Below are positions 50,767 through 59,701 of a stretch of 64,000 nt of DNA, one piece after another (within the stretch, counting starts at the first letter, position 1; every line of letters begins with the position of its first letter). A program made the translations under genes and the position numbers. This DNA is from HGM12587 sp045128635 (GTDB taxonomy: Bacteria; Bacillota; Clostridia; Lachnospirales; Lachnospiraceae), in NCBI GenBank assembly GCA_045128635.1, contig JBGVRS010000193.1, forward strand, positions 55,692 to 119,691, given 5' to 3'. The notes below the pieces were generated by a model, which did not search any database, was not told the DNA's origin, and saw nothing but the letters and a program-made list of their open reading frames with translations.

Positions 50767-51276
50767 CTAAATTGAATACAAATCTAAAGATTTTGCTATT
50801 TCATCCAAAATCGTCTCGTTCTCAGCTTCCACTGTGTGGTAATGCACTCCACATCCGATAATATTTAGCGGTCCTGACTTGCTTTTATCAAGCTGATTGC
50901 AAAATTCTTCTACCTCTTTTCTGCGTGACAGCATCAGATCCGCTCTGATTTCTCCATAAATATCATGTTCAACCATGACATCTAATACTTTTCCTCCAAG
51001 ATCCACAATCGCATTCAATTCATCTCTTGTTTCTTCAATCGTATGTTTCACGCAGTACGTACGACGGCACTTCTTTTCCGTCGCCGGATATAACAAATAT
51101 CCCTTTGCAGTTGCCAGAATCGGGTAAGCGGTACGAAGCAGTGTAATATCCTGTACAACGACCTGACGGCTGACACCGGTCAACTTTGCCAGGGCACTTC
51201 CTGAGACCGGTTCCGTCTCATTCTGTAAAATTTCAATAATTTTATTTCTGCGAATTTTTCCGTCCATTTTCTCCAT
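50767..51276 (-). CDS. niaR: Niacin-responsive repressor NiaR (HTH and 3H domains)
   Basis: 169 residues from the ATG at 51276, which follows AGAGGAAATCTT. N-terminal winged helix (RNKIIEILQNETEPVSGSAL, then SRQVVVQDITLLRTA), and a C-terminal 3H domain with three conserved His: VKHTIEE, VEHDIYGEIR and GVHYHTVE. NiaR/YrxA proteins bind nicotinate and metal and repress NAD synthesis or niacin uptake genes. No target gene is visible in this window. Confidence 0.88.
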   Translation of the reverse strand: MEKMDGKIRRNKIIEILQNETEPVSGSALAKLTGVSRQVVVQDITLLRTAYPILATAKGYLLYPATEKKCRRTYCVKHTIEETRDELNAIVDLGGKVLDVMVEHDIYGEIRADLMLSRRKEVEEFCNQLDKSKSGPLNIIGCGVHYHTVEAENETILDEIAKSLDLYSI

Positions 51277-51298
51277 AAGATTTCCTCTTCTGTCATTA

Positions 51299-51535
51299 TT
51301 ATTCTGGTATTTCGACCCATACCGTGAAAATACCTTCTTCTTCAATTACATCTGTAACGATACCTTCCAGACTTTTTAACCGCTGTTTTGTATTATTTGA
51401 CATTGCAATTGCTTCCCGAATCGTATAATAATACATGATTCCGGCCATAGTATTGGCAACATCCTCTTTTAAATCCACATGATCACCAGGTTTTACAAGC
51501 CCCGGACGTTCCATTCGAAAGTCCATTTTTCGCAT
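51299..51535 (-). CDS. Unknown small protein upstream of niaR
   Basis: 78 residues from the ATG at 51535 (GAGGTGAAAAAT upstream). Sequence such as PGLVKPGDHVDLKEDVANTM and LEGIVTDVIEEEGIFTVWVE suggests a small beta-barrel of SH3 or KOW type, perhaps nucleic-acid binding. No family recognised. It is 22 nt upstream of niaR and probably co-transcribed. Confidence 0.65.
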   Translation of the reverse strand: MRKMDFRMERPGLVKPGDHVDLKEDVANTMAGIMYYYTIREAIAMSNNTKQRLKSLEGIVTDVIEEEGIFTVWVEIPE

Positions 51536-51631
51536 ATTTTTCACCTCATTTATAATATATCACATCTTTAATACTTTTTTCTCTACTTTTTTCACATTTT
51601 CAACAAATCGCATTTTTTTGAGAAAAAAGTC

Positions 51632-51660
51632 TTGCATTGTGCTAAGATTTCTGATAAATT
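51632..51660 (+). promoter_or_regulatory. Promoter of the D-lactate dehydrogenase gene
   Basis: TTGCAT (51632-51637) and TAAATT (51655-51660) are spaced by 17 nt, about 56 nt upstream of the ATG. Confidence 0.5.
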
Positions 51661-51716
51661 TTTGTCGAAAGAGAATACATTTTCTATGCCATAGTTTTCG
51701 AAGGAGGAATGATTTT

Positions 51717-52718
51717 ATGAAAATTGCTTTTTTCGGTACAAAAGATTATGACAAAATTTGGTTCGGTGCTCTCACGGAAGACAGCGGAGATGGTTCCTAC
51801 GGAATCGACATTCATTTCATCGAAGCAAATATCAACGAAGATACCGCAGTCCTTGCAAAAGATCATGATGCTGTCTGCGGATTTGTAAACTCTGATTTTA
51901 GTCGTCCGGTCTTAACAGTTCTTCATGAACTTGGAGTCAAGCTGATTCTTCTTCGCTGTGCAGGATATAACAATGTTGACCTGAGTGCAGCCAAAGAGTT
52001 TGGCATGACGGTTTTACGAGTTCCGGGATACTCTCCTGAAGCTGTTGCAGAACACGCCATGGCGCTTGCTCTGACAACCAATCGACGCATTCACCGTGCA
52101 TATGGAAAGGTTCGTAACAACGACTTTTCATTAAGCGGACTTTTAGGAAGAAACTTCTATAACGGCGTTGCCGGCATTGTCGGAACCGGTAAGATTGGCG
52201 CTGCATTTGCAAACATCTGCCGCGGTTTTGGCATGAGAGTCATTGCTTATGACAAATATGAAAATCCTGCTTTAAAGGATTTTGTAACTTATGTTTCCTT
52301 AGACGAAATCTGGGAAAAATCAGATTTAATTTCTCTGCATTGCCCATTATTTCCGGAAACCTATCATATGATTAATAAAGAAAGCATCGCGAAGATGAAA
52401 GACACCGTTACATTGGTAAACACTTCCCGCGGTGGTTTAATTGATACAGAAGATTTGATCGATGCGCTCCGCGCAAAGAAATTTGCCGCAGTTGGTCTGG
52501 ATGTTTATGAAAATGAAGATGATCTTGTATTTGAAGATTACTCTTCTGATATCATCGCCAACGAAACAGTTCCAAGACTTCTCGCATTCCCGAATGTGAT
52601 GATCACTTCTCATCAGGCATTCTTTACAAGAGAAGCATTGCAGTCCATCGCAATTACAACACTTGAAAATGCCTATGCATTTGAACACGGACTGCCACTG
52701 GAGAACATCGTACAGTAA
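51717..52718 (+). CDS. D-2-hydroxyacid dehydrogenase, probable D-lactate dehydrogenase
   Basis: NADH-dependent reduction of pyruvate (or related 2-keto acid) to the D-hydroxy acid; 333 residues. ATG at 51717 follows GAAGGAGGAATGATTTT. Catalytic Arg in LVNTSRGGLIDTEDLID, Glu in GLDVYENEDDL and His in ITSHQAFFTREAL, with NAD fold GIVGTGKIGAAFANI. The length, and the ENEDDLVFEDYS segment in particular, fit LdhA-type enzymes. Lactate and formate end products would both come from genes close by. Confidence 0.9.
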   Translation: MKIAFFGTKDYDKIWFGALTEDSGDGSYGIDIHFIEANINEDTAVLAKDHDAVCGFVNSDFSRPVLTVLHELGVKLILLRCAGYNNVDLSAAKEFGMTVLRVPGYSPEAVAEHAMALALTTNRRIHRAYGKVRNNDFSLSGLLGRNFYNGVAGIVGTGKIGAAFANICRGFGMRVIAYDKYENPALKDFVTYVSLDEIWEKSDLISLHCPLFPETYHMINKESIAKMKDTVTLVNTSRGGLIDTEDLIDALRAKKFAAVGLDVYENEDDLVFEDYSSDIIANETVPRLLAFPNVMITSHQAFFTREALQSIAITTLENAYAFEHGLPLENIVQ

Positions 52719-52778
52719 TTATTTTTGCCAGTATCTTTCCCTTAATATTGGAAGGAGCATTATCCTTCCCCCAAAAAA

Positions 52779-52799
52779 GCCCCCTGTTTCCCAGGGGGC
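52779..52799 (+). terminator. Terminator after the lactate dehydrogenase gene
   Basis: GCCCCCTG (52779-52786) pairs with CAGGGGGC (52792-52799), then a T-rich run. A second, weaker hairpin GAAGG...CCTTC lies just before it (52751-52768). Confidence 0.85.
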
Positions 52800-52881
52800 C
52801 TTTCGTTTTTTATTTTTAATCTATCACCATTCTTAAAACCTGACATACAATATGATAACTTCAAAAAGTGAGGGAACATCA

Positions 52882-53601
52882 TTGTCAGTTTCTCTGCTTG
52901 GCGCACTGCTCGGTACAGGTTTTACATTTCTTATGACCGCAGCCGGTTCTTCCGTTGTTTTTTTCTTCAAAAAAGAAATTCCCGATAAAATACAAAAACT
53001 CTTTTTAGGCTTTGCTTCCGGAGTTATGATCGCAGCCTCTGTCTGGTCTCTGTTAATTCCCGCCATAGCGCAGTCAAAAGCTCTGGGAATGATTGGCTGG
53101 CTTCCTGCATCTGTTGGTTTTTTATTTGGTGCACTTTTTCTTCTGTCATTAGAAAGGCTGATTCCACACTTTGTCGACGACAAACTGGAACATTCTTCTC
53201 TCCTACTCTTTCTGGCAATTACACTGCACAACATCCCGGAAGGGATGGCCGTGGGACTCTCATGGCCTTTAGCACTTGGCATCGGTATCCAAAACTTTCC
53301 TGAAGGAGCTGCCATTTCACTTCCCTTAAGAAAAACCGGAGCTTCCAGGCTGAAATCTTTTCTTCTTGGAAGTGCTACAGGGATTGTGGAACCGCTTTTT
53401 GGACTTTTAGCCGTTCTCATTGCAAAACAGGCACAAGCCAGTATGCCCTGGCTCCTTTCTTTTGCAGCCGGAGCAATGATCTATGTTGTAGTAGAAGAAT
53501 TAATTCCTGAAGCACATATGGGCGAGCGATCAACAGCCGGTACTCTAGGTGTCATTATCGGTTTTCTGCTTATGATGATTTTAGATGTTTCTTTAGGATA
53601 A
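52882..53601 (+). CDS. ZIP family metal transporter
   Basis: Divalent metal permease (zinc, iron or manganese) with about eight membrane helices. Metal-binding helix motifs HNIPEGMAVGL and NFPEGAAISLPL, plus the EELIPEAH end, are diagnostic of the ZupT-like group. Start: I prefer the TTG at 52882 (GAGGGAACATCA upstream, 239 residues); an ATG at 52852 adds 10 residues but has no ribosome binding site. It stands alone between two terminators. Confidence 0.9.
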   Translation: MSVSLLGALLGTGFTFLMTAAGSSVVFFFKKEIPDKIQKLFLGFASGVMIAASVWSLLIPAIAQSKALGMIGWLPASVGFLFGALFLLSLERLIPHFVDDKLEHSSLLLFLAITLHNIPEGMAVGLSWPLALGIGIQNFPEGAAISLPLRKTGASRLKSFLLGSATGIVEPLFGLLAVLIAKQAQASMPWLLSFAAGAMIYVVVEELIPEAHMGERSTAGTLGVIIGFLLMMILDVSLG

Positions 53602-53606
53602 AAAGA

Positions 53607-53632
53607 GGCGTGCTGCATAATTGCAACACGCC
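53607..53632. terminator. Shared terminator of convergent genes
   Basis: GGCGTGcTGCA (53607-53617) pairs with TGCAaCACGCC (53622-53632). T-runs flank it on the minus strand (CTCTTTTT) and a weaker one on the plus strand, between the convergent ZIP and NlpC/P60 genes. Confidence 0.75.
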
Positions 53633-53637
53633 ATGTT

Positions 53638-54828
53638 TTACCAATATCTACTCACACGAATTGGGGTTCGATACATATAATGGCTGATCTTAATGCCGGT
53701 CTTTGCTGTACTGGCATGAACAATCTGTCCTCCACCAATGTAAATCCCAACATGATCACCATAATAAATAATATCTCCAGGCTGCACCGCACTAATAGAC
53801 ACGCTCTTTCCACCTCGAGACTGCGCCGTTGAATTTCTTGGAATCGAAATACCAAAATGTTTATGTACAGACATTGTAAATCCGGAGCAATCCGCACCGT
53901 TTGTAAGGCTGGTGCCGCCATAAACATAAGGATTTCCAACAAACTTCAATGCATAGTTTGCAATCGAAGCTCCTAACCCACTTCCCGAAACCGATCCGGC
54001 TCCTGAGCTGGAACTGTTTCCCGAAGATGATTCTGTTCCATTATTTTCATCATCTGAAGAATCAGCATTTTTATTCGCTTCCGCCAAAGCTTCTGCTGCT
54101 TTACGTTCCTCCTCTTCCAATTGTGCAATCAGTGTATTCTGTTTCGCAATGGTTGCCTGGTACTCTTTCGCTTTTTTCTGCGCATTTGCTAACTCTGTCT
54201 CAAAATTTGCCACTTTGCTTTTCGCTGAAGCAATCTTATTGTCCAGTTCTTTTTTATAAATCTTCTGCGCTTCCTCTACTTCCTGTAATTCTGCCTGCTC
54301 TTCTTCCAAGACAACTTTGGTTTCTGCCACCTTTTCTTTTGTTTCCTCATATTCTGTCAGCTTATCATCATCATAATCAGAAACTTCCTGAACAAAATCC
54401 GCCTTATTTAACAAATCAGAAATACTTTCCGCTTCCAGCAACATTGCAATATAGTCTACAGCACCTTTTTCATACATATACTGAATACGTAATTTCATGG
54501 CATCATATTGCTGTTCTTCTAACTGTTTAAATTTTTCGTACTCTTTTTGCGCTTCATCGATTTCTTCCTGTTTTTTCTTCAAATCTGCCTCAAGAACTTC
54601 CAGCGTAAGAAGAGTATCCACAAGCTCATCATTTAAACTGCTAAGCTGTGCACGCACCTGATTCTTCTTTGATTCTATCGCATTGATATCTTTATTTATC
54701 TGATTTAATTTATTTTTTGTTTCCGTCTGCTGTTTTTGAACTTCACTGCTGGAAGTTGCCACCGTATTCAGACCACATCCAAGCACCAGCATCATAGCTA
54801 GCACAAAACACAGGATTCTTTTATTCAT
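53638..54828 (-). CDS. Secreted NlpC/P60 peptidoglycan hydrolase with coiled coil
   Basis: Exported cell-wall endopeptidase of 396 residues, PcsB/CwlO-like. Signal peptide (MNKRILCFVLAMMLVLGCGL then NTVATSSS), a long Glu/Lys/Gln coiled coil (about 28-245), a Ser/Gly linker (about 250-280), and a C-terminal NlpC/P60 domain. Catalytic Cys is in GADCSGFTMSVHKHFG and His in DHVGIYIGGGQIVHAS. Such hydrolases act at the septum and are often controlled by FtsEX. A related domain is found in the gene at the right end of the window. Confidence 0.93.
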   Translation of the reverse strand: MNKRILCFVLAMMLVLGCGLNTVATSSSEVQKQQTETKNKLNQINKDINAIESKKNQVRAQLSSLNDELVDTLLTLEVLEADLKKKQEEIDEAQKEYEKFKQLEEQQYDAMKLRIQYMYEKGAVDYIAMLLEAESISDLLNKADFVQEVSDYDDDKLTEYEETKEKVAETKVVLEEEQAELQEVEEAQKIYKKELDNKIASAKSKVANFETELANAQKKAKEYQATIAKQNTLIAQLEEEERKAAEALAEANKNADSSDDENNGTESSSGNSSSSGAGSVSGSGLGASIANYALKFVGNPYVYGGTSLTNGADCSGFTMSVHKHFGISIPRNSTAQSRGGKSVSISAVQPGDIIYYGDHVGIYIGGGQIVHASTAKTGIKISHYMYRTPIRVSRYW

Positions 54829-54915
54829 ATGTATCGTTATCCATCCTTATAATCACATACATCTAGTATATTGCATCCGATTAGAAATGTAAAGAACACC
54901 ATATCTGGATAATCA

Positions 54916-55785
54916 TTATATTTCATCTACAAATGCTTTGATCATTTCCATCATTTTTTTAACTGCCGGAGAAACTGTTCGGAAACTGTTGACTGCAAGT
55001 CCGATTTCACGGTAACAATCCTCTTCCATCGGGTACCAGTCAACGCCACCCCCTTTGCTGATCAAAAGTTCCGGCAGAATACAAATCCCCATTCCGGCTT
55101 CTATCATGGCAATTGTAGACATATCATCTACTACATGGCAATAAGTAGACGGTTCCAACCCATGATCCTTTAAGACTCTCTGGGCATCCCCATCACAGCT
55201 TGCCCACTGTGTTACAAAACGCTGAGCCTTCATTTCCTCAAATGTGATATACTTTGGATTTTTTGTCTGAAAACCTTTCGGTACAACACACAGCAATCTG
55301 TCATGATACAGCGGCGTATAATCAAACCCTTCTGAATCCACTGCAGACATAATGCAAAGATCAATGGTACCGTTTCTTAGCCACTCTACCAAATCGGCAT
55401 AAGTTCCCTGATAAATTTCAATTCGGATATTCGGAAAATGTTCCTGAAATCTTTTTACAATCTTAGGAATCCACATACTGCAGACGCTGTTAAATCCGCC
55501 CAGCTTTACCGTTCCCTTTTCCAAACCGCGAAAACCTGCAATGGTTTCTTTCAGACTCTCTTCGCTTTGCAGAACCGCACGCACATACGGAAGCAGCAGT
55601 TCTCCGTGTGTCGTCAGCGTCGTTTCCTGTTTTCCACGAACAAATAAAGAAAAACCCACTTCTTTTTCCATATTGGAAATCGCATGGCTGACTGCAGACG
55701 GTGTCATATTCAAAAGAACCGATGCTTTTTGAAAGCTTTTCTCCTGTACAACTGCTTCAAAAATTTCATATGTAAATAGAGTCAT
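54916..55785 (-). CDS. LysR family transcriptional regulator
   Basis: 289 residues from the ATG at 55785, which follows AAAAAGGAGAAAAGAA. N-terminal winged helix (FEAVVQEKSFQKASVLLNMT, then PSAVSHAISNMEKEVGF) and a LysR substrate-binding domain. No divergent target gene is adjacent; the next gene upstream is spoIIIAH on the same strand. A 12-bp inverted repeat lies in its own upstream region. The effector is unknown. Confidence 0.93.
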   Translation of the reverse strand: MTLFTYEIFEAVVQEKSFQKASVLLNMTPSAVSHAISNMEKEVGFSLFVRGKQETTLTTHGELLLPYVRAVLQSEESLKETIAGFRGLEKGTVKLGGFNSVCSMWIPKIVKRFQEHFPNIRIEIYQGTYADLVEWLRNGTIDLCIMSAVDSEGFDYTPLYHDRLLCVVPKGFQTKNPKYITFEEMKAQRFVTQWASCDGDAQRVLKDHGLEPSTYCHVVDDMSTIAMIEAGMGICILPELLISKGGGVDWYPMEEDCYREIGLAVNSFRTVSPAVKKMMEMIKAFVDEI

Positions 55786-55807
55786 TTCTTTTCTCCTTTT
55801 TAGTTGA

Positions 55808-55836
55808 ATTATTTTCATGTATAACATGAAAATAAT
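55808..55836. promoter_or_regulatory. Inverted repeat upstream of the LysR gene
   Basis: ATTATTTTCATG (55808-55819) and CATGAAAATAAT (55825-55836), perfect 12-bp arms around TATAA. It is a likely operator for autoregulation. Confidence 0.55.
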
Positions 55837-56003
55837 GAGTTTTACTTCAATGTTAGTTTACTATATTATGTATACATAAGCAAGAATAAGTTCTTCCTCT
55901 GGGAGCAACGGTTTTTGTGATCGTTGTTCCCGCTTCACATAAATTAACAGATTATAAAATAGCGTTTTATTCACAATTTCATTTATCCTAAAAGTATTCA
56001 GAG

Positions 56004-56035
56004 AAAAAGCACCTCGTTTATACGAAGTGCTTTTT
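56004..56035 (-). terminator. Terminator of the spoIIIA operon
   Basis: AAAAAGCACcTCG pairs with CGAaGTGCTTTTT, just after the spoIIIAH stop; on the minus strand a T-run follows. Confidence 0.8.
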
Positions 56036-56041
56036 TTCATT

Positions 56042-56683
56042 CTATTCTACTGTCACCATCGGAGTAATTACAATATTTTCCGGCGGAACTCCCGTTTTTC
56101 TCGTAATGACATCTTCAATCTGGGCTCTCTGTGCATCGCTGATTTCTGACTGATTAATTACAACATCTACTTTAGAATCAGAAATGCTTACTACCACATT
56201 CTCAAATCCTTTTGCCGAAAGAAGTGTTTCTGCACCGGTTTCTCTTTCAGAAATGTCAGTCAACTCCAACATTTGCTCGATAGCACCCTGTTTCTGTGCT
56301 TCAGAAACCACATCACTGTTAATAATCTCCAATAAGGATTCTGTATTTTTTGCTCTGGTCTGGTCACGACTCAATTTCGCTTCAGATGCAAAAGAATAAG
56401 AAACTGTTTCAGAACTTGTTAGCACTGCCTCTCCCGGCTGTTCATCAGCCACGGTTTCTAACTCTGTAATTTCTTCTGTAATCCCTGTAGAAGCGTAGAT
56501 GTCCTCTGCTGAAATATCCATTTCAATTTCCTCCTGAGCAATGACATCCTCACTTGCAGTACTTGTTTCGGTCAGCTGATTCGCATCAATCATACTGTCA
56601 GAATATTTTAAATATCCGGCAATGGCAATCATAACCGCAAGTGCTGTGATAATTAATTGATTTTTCTTAAAACTTGTTTTCAC
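56042..56683 (-). CDS. spoIIIAH: Stage III sporulation protein AH
   Basis: Mother-cell membrane protein that pairs with forespore SpoIIQ to form the channel joining the two cells. 213 residues: an N-terminal membrane helix (LIITALAVMIAIAGYLKYSD), an acidic linker, and a C-terminal ring-building motif domain (YscJ-like) ending PPENIVITPMVTV. Its start overlaps the spoIIIAG stop by 4 nt. Confidence 0.93.
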   Translation of the reverse strand: MKTSFKKNQLIITALAVMIAIAGYLKYSDSMIDANQLTETSTASEDVIAQEEIEMDISAEDIYASTGITEEITELETVADEQPGEAVLTSSETVSYSFASEAKLSRDQTRAKNTESLLEIINSDVVSEAQKQGAIEQMLELTDISERETGAETLLSAKGFENVVVSISDSKVDVVINQSEISDAQRAQIEDVITRKTGVPPENIVITPMVTVE

Positions 56684-57204
56684 TGGGTAACCTCCATTTT
56701 CATTATACTAATTTTATGAGAATCAAGTCCGAATAATGCTTCGATTGTTTCCTGGATTTGCTTTTTTACCGTCATGTTACCGCCGCCTTCTGCAACAACC
56801 AAAATCCCTTTAATCGTAGGAGAAAGTTCCTGTATCACATAGGGTTCCTCTGCGTTTCCATAAACGGTAGCTTTTTCATTCCTTGCAGAAGTCGTTGTTC
56901 TCGTTCCTCCGCTACTGTCTGCTTCCTCAATCAGTTCTTCTGAAACAGATTCGTCTTTTTCCACGATAATCTTTCCTTCATCCTCATAAGTAATAAATAC
57001 TTCCGTCCTCCCCACACCGGAAATTTTCTGCAATATTTCTTTCAATTCCACTTCCAGAGAGTATTCTCTCTCCGATACTTCTTCCTCCAACATCTCCGTT
57101 TGTTCATTTTTTTCTGTTTTTGGCACAGGGATTGCAATGACAAGCAATAAAATTCCAATCAATGCCCCAATCAGTAACTGCTCTTTCTTTATTTTTTTAA
57201 CCAT
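56680..57204 (-). CDS. spoIIIAG: Stage III sporulation protein AG
   Basis: 174 residues, one N-terminal membrane helix (LLIGALIGILLLVIAIPVP) and an extracellular ring-building domain (ISGVGRTEVFITYEDEGKII to PTIKGILVVAEGGG). It forms the large ring of the mother-cell side channel. It overlaps spoIIIAF by 8 nt. Confidence 0.93.
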   Translation of the reverse strand: MVKKIKKEQLLIGALIGILLLVIAIPVPKTEKNEQTEMLEEEVSEREYSLEVELKEILQKISGVGRTEVFITYEDEGKIIVEKDESVSEELIEEADSSGGTRTTTSARNEKATVYGNAEEPYVIQELSPTIKGILVVAEGGGNMTVKKQIQETIEALFGLDSHKISIMKMEVTQ

Positions 57205-57538
57205 CCGGACTCACCTCCACATGAACTTTTTGAATTTCCTCAATCACAATCTGTTCCCGGTTTTCCTGCTGCAGTTCTTCACTCTTTTTTTGAAAAACTT
57301 CGCTTTGAACACCAATTTGCGTTTCCAGTTCTTCCTGTTCCTGCACAAACTCATGAATCTTCCCTTCTAAAAATGCATTGGCAGACTCAATTTTTAATAC
57401 CGGTTGAAGAATAAGTATGATCAGCAAAAAACCTGTAAACAGCTTTACATACTGCTCATATTTCCGGTTTGGCATCATTTGTGTTACCACGCTTATAATC
57501 AGCAAATAACCAACCAGAGTTTTTATCCAATCATTCAT
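57197..57538 (-). CDS. spoIIIAF: Stage III sporulation protein AF
   Basis: 113 residues from the ATG at 57538 (MNDWIKTLVGYLLIISVVTQ). Two membrane helices and a short extracellular helical region. A longer frame to 57748 runs back into spoIIIAE and is not the gene. It overlaps spoIIIAE by 4 nt. Confidence 0.88.
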   Translation of the reverse strand: MNDWIKTLVGYLLIISVVTQMMPNRKYEQYVKLFTGFLLIILILQPVLKIESANAFLEGKIHEFVQEQEELETQIGVQSEVFQKKSEELQQENREQIVIEEIQKVHVEVSPDG

Positions 57539-58581
57539 CCAATTCCTCCTGTTGTCACACAAACAATCGCAATTGTCAGCAAAAACATGGCGCAAACCGT
57601 AAATAACACTTTTACAAGAAGTCCGATTCCTTCCCCCGCCTGTGTTATTACTCCTGTCAAACGCTTGTCTGAAATTGGTTCTGTCACAGCCGCAAGTACC
57701 TGATAAAACAATGCATAACATGCCACTTCCACCACCGGCACCAGGCATACAGAAACAATCACCACTGCTGCCACAGCACCAATTCCATTCTTTAATAATG
57801 CACCGGAGCCCAATATGACATCGGTTACATTCTGTGCCACATTTCCAATGTTTCCAAGGCTTGATACGCCTTTGCTAAACACCGTCTGTTTCATTTCATC
57901 AATGGCAGGAGAGATCATTCCCTGTATCATCTGCATCCCTGCACTGACACCAATCATGGCCTTTAACCCCCACAATATCAATTTCTTTAAACCTTCTCTG
58001 CCTTTTAAAAAAATTTCTTCCTTTCCAAGATGTCCCAGCATAGAAAATAAAACATAACATCGAATCGCGGGTAAAATCAGAGAAGATACAATTCTCTGCA
58101 AATAATAGATCAGAACAAGAAATCCTTCATAATAAATAACTGCGCTTGTCCGATAAGCACTCACTGCCGCTGCCATCAGATAAGTTGGCATCAAAACTTT
58201 CATAAAATCAATCAAATCTCTGATTACCGATTCCGCCACCTCATAGCAAACACCAAAAGATTTCATCATAATCAGGAACAAAAGCAAAAAAATCATATAA
58301 AATCCCATATCCGAAATTTGTCTGTTTCTAAATGCTTTTGCAATCGTTGAAAGCATTGCCGCTGAAATGATCAGAATCATCAGATAACCGATGGTCTGGC
58401 CATGTATCTGCAATTGTTCAGAAATCACGTTTTTCAAAATCTCAATCCATTTTCCCAGAGAAAACAAATTGCCTCCGGACATTGCCTCATTTACCATCGC
58501 TTCAAATCCAACATTTTTTCCGACGATCTGCCTAAGAACACTTTCTATTTCCTTAAAATCCAGTTCTGCCCCCATGTTCAT
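57535..58581 (-). CDS. spoIIIAE: Stage III sporulation protein AE
   Basis: 348-residue polytopic membrane protein, the largest of the SpoIIIA set, with about seven to eight helices and the family block GREGLKKLILWGLKAMIGVS. It is shorter at the N-terminus than the Bacillus protein: the soluble start GAELDFKEIESVLRQIVG comes without a clear signal peptide. Part of the mother-cell export complex. Confidence 0.92.
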   Translation of the reverse strand: MNMGAELDFKEIESVLRQIVGKNVGFEAMVNEAMSGGNLFSLGKWIEILKNVISEQLQIHGQTIGYLMILIISAAMLSTIAKAFRNRQISDMGFYMIFLLLFLIMMKSFGVCYEVAESVIRDLIDFMKVLMPTYLMAAAVSAYRTSAVIYYEGFLVLIYYLQRIVSSLILPAIRCYVLFSMLGHLGKEEIFLKGREGLKKLILWGLKAMIGVSAGMQMIQGMISPAIDEMKQTVFSKGVSSLGNIGNVAQNVTDVILGSGALLKNGIGAVAAVVIVSVCLVPVVEVACYALFYQVLAAVTEPISDKRLTGVITQAGEGIGLLVKVLFTVCAMFLLTIAIVCVTTGGIG

Positions 58582-58961
58582 CCTCCTAAGAAGTAATCAA
58601 TGATCTCTAAAAGCGAAGTCATGATCGGCATGCAAAGCACCAAAATACTTAGTTTTCCAAACAGTTCTATCTGGGATGCTAACGTATTGGCTCCTGCATC
58701 TTTACACAAATCTGCTGAAAATTCCGCCAGATATGTAATTCCAACAATCTTTATCAAAAGTTTAAAATAGGAGCCATATGCAGAAAAATATCCCTGCAGA
58801 AAATGAAGCTCTGCCACAATTGTCTCCAGCTTTAAAATTGCAGACAGGCCCAAAAAAACTCCTGCTGCAAGCGTTACCCAAAGTGCGTATTCCGGCTTTA
58901 CCGTTTTTATCCATGCCGCTAAAATTGCTGCTGTCACACCAATTGCCACAATCTTAATCAT
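58578..58961 (-). CDS. spoIIIAD: Stage III sporulation protein AD
   Basis: 127 residues from the ATG at 58961 (MIKIVAIGVTAAILAAWIKT); the frame upstream to 59021 overlaps spoIIIAC. About four membrane helices. Channel-complex membrane component. Confidence 0.9.
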   Translation of the reverse strand: MIKIVAIGVTAAILAAWIKTVKPEYALWVTLAAGVFLGLSAILKLETIVAELHFLQGYFSAYGSYFKLLIKIVGITYLAEFSADLCKDAGANTLASQIELFGKLSILVLCMPIMTSLLEIIDYFLGG

Positions 58962-58974
58962 AGAAACCTCCCAT

Positions 58975-59169
58975 CTATAATTCAAAAAGGCTCTGCATTG
59001 TTTCAAACAGTTCCAGCACATAAGGCAGCACCCAGAACAGCACTACCAAAAGTCCCGCCAGACTCACAAAATGCCCCAGATCATCCCTTCCGCTGTTTTT
59101 CAGCAGCTGGCAGAGAATGGAAACCAAAATCCCCACCGCTGCAATCTTAAACAAAATCCCAATACTCAT
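58975..59169 (-). CDS. spoIIIAC: Stage III sporulation protein AC
   Basis: 64 residues with two membrane helices (LFKIAAVGILVSILCQLLK and GHFVSLAGLLVVLFWVLPYV), the exact family size. It lies between AB and AD. Confidence 0.9.
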   Translation of the reverse strand: MSIGILFKIAAVGILVSILCQLLKNSGRDDLGHFVSLAGLLVVLFWVLPYVLELFETMQSLFEL

Positions 59170-59179
59170 ATTTCTATCC

Positions 59180-59701
59180 TCAAATAATTAATAAGGTCAA
59201 AAACGCCCCTGCTGTCACTCCCATGGCCTGATAAAGTTTCCCCTTTATCTCCAGTTGCTCCTTGGCATTAATGATCGCATCGTCTGTCTGAAGAATTGCC
59301 AGATTTAAGGTTTCCGTCTGCATCGTAAGGTCAAGATAACCAAGACTGTTTCCCAGCTGTTCCAGCAAAACCTTATCCTCTTTTTTGAGCCCTTCATTGG
59401 TCAACAATTGGTCAGTCTTTTCATCCCACACAGTCAAAAAGTTTCCAGAATGTCTGCTTTCCAATTCTTTTGCAAGTTCTCCAAGAAATATATCAAAAGG
59501 CTTCTCTGCCCGTTCTGACACATTTTGGAAGGCTTCTGAAAGTGTCGCCCTGTGAAACCTTAGTTCTCCCTGCAGCAAAATCATCATTCGTTTTAGCGCA
59601 TTCAGACATTTCACACGTTCCTTTAGTTCATCTGCTTTCAAATACCCGATGGCAGCCGCAGAAGTAAGTAAAAAAATGCTTCCAAAAATCTTTATGTACA
59701 T
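59180..59701 (-). CDS. spoIIIAB: Stage III sporulation protein AB
   Basis: About 173 residues from MYIKIFGSIF; an in-frame start five codons upstream lies within the end of spoIIIAA. One helix at each end with a helical middle (LKERVKCLNALKRMMILLQG). It resembles GspF-type scaffold proteins of secretion systems and is thought to seat the AA ATPase at the membrane. Confidence 0.9.
   Translation of the reverse strand: MYIKIFGSIFLLTSAAAIGYLKADELKERVKCLNALKRMMILLQGELRFHRATLSEAFQNVSERAEKPFDIFLGELAKELESRHSGNFLTVWDEKTDQLLTNEGLKKEDKVLLEQLGNSLGYLDLTMQTETLNLAILQTDDAIINAKEQLEIKGKLYQAMGVTAGAFLTLLII

Noticed and set aside
53949..54530. 193-residue plus-strand frame
   Set aside because: Antisense of the coiled coil in the NlpC/P60 gene; Leu/Pro-rich translation typical of shadows.
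57539..57748. N-terminal extension of spoIIIAF
   Set aside because: It overlaps spoIIIAE in another frame; the sequence is Cys/Gly-rich and unlike the family, and the ATG at 57538 begins the conserved protein.
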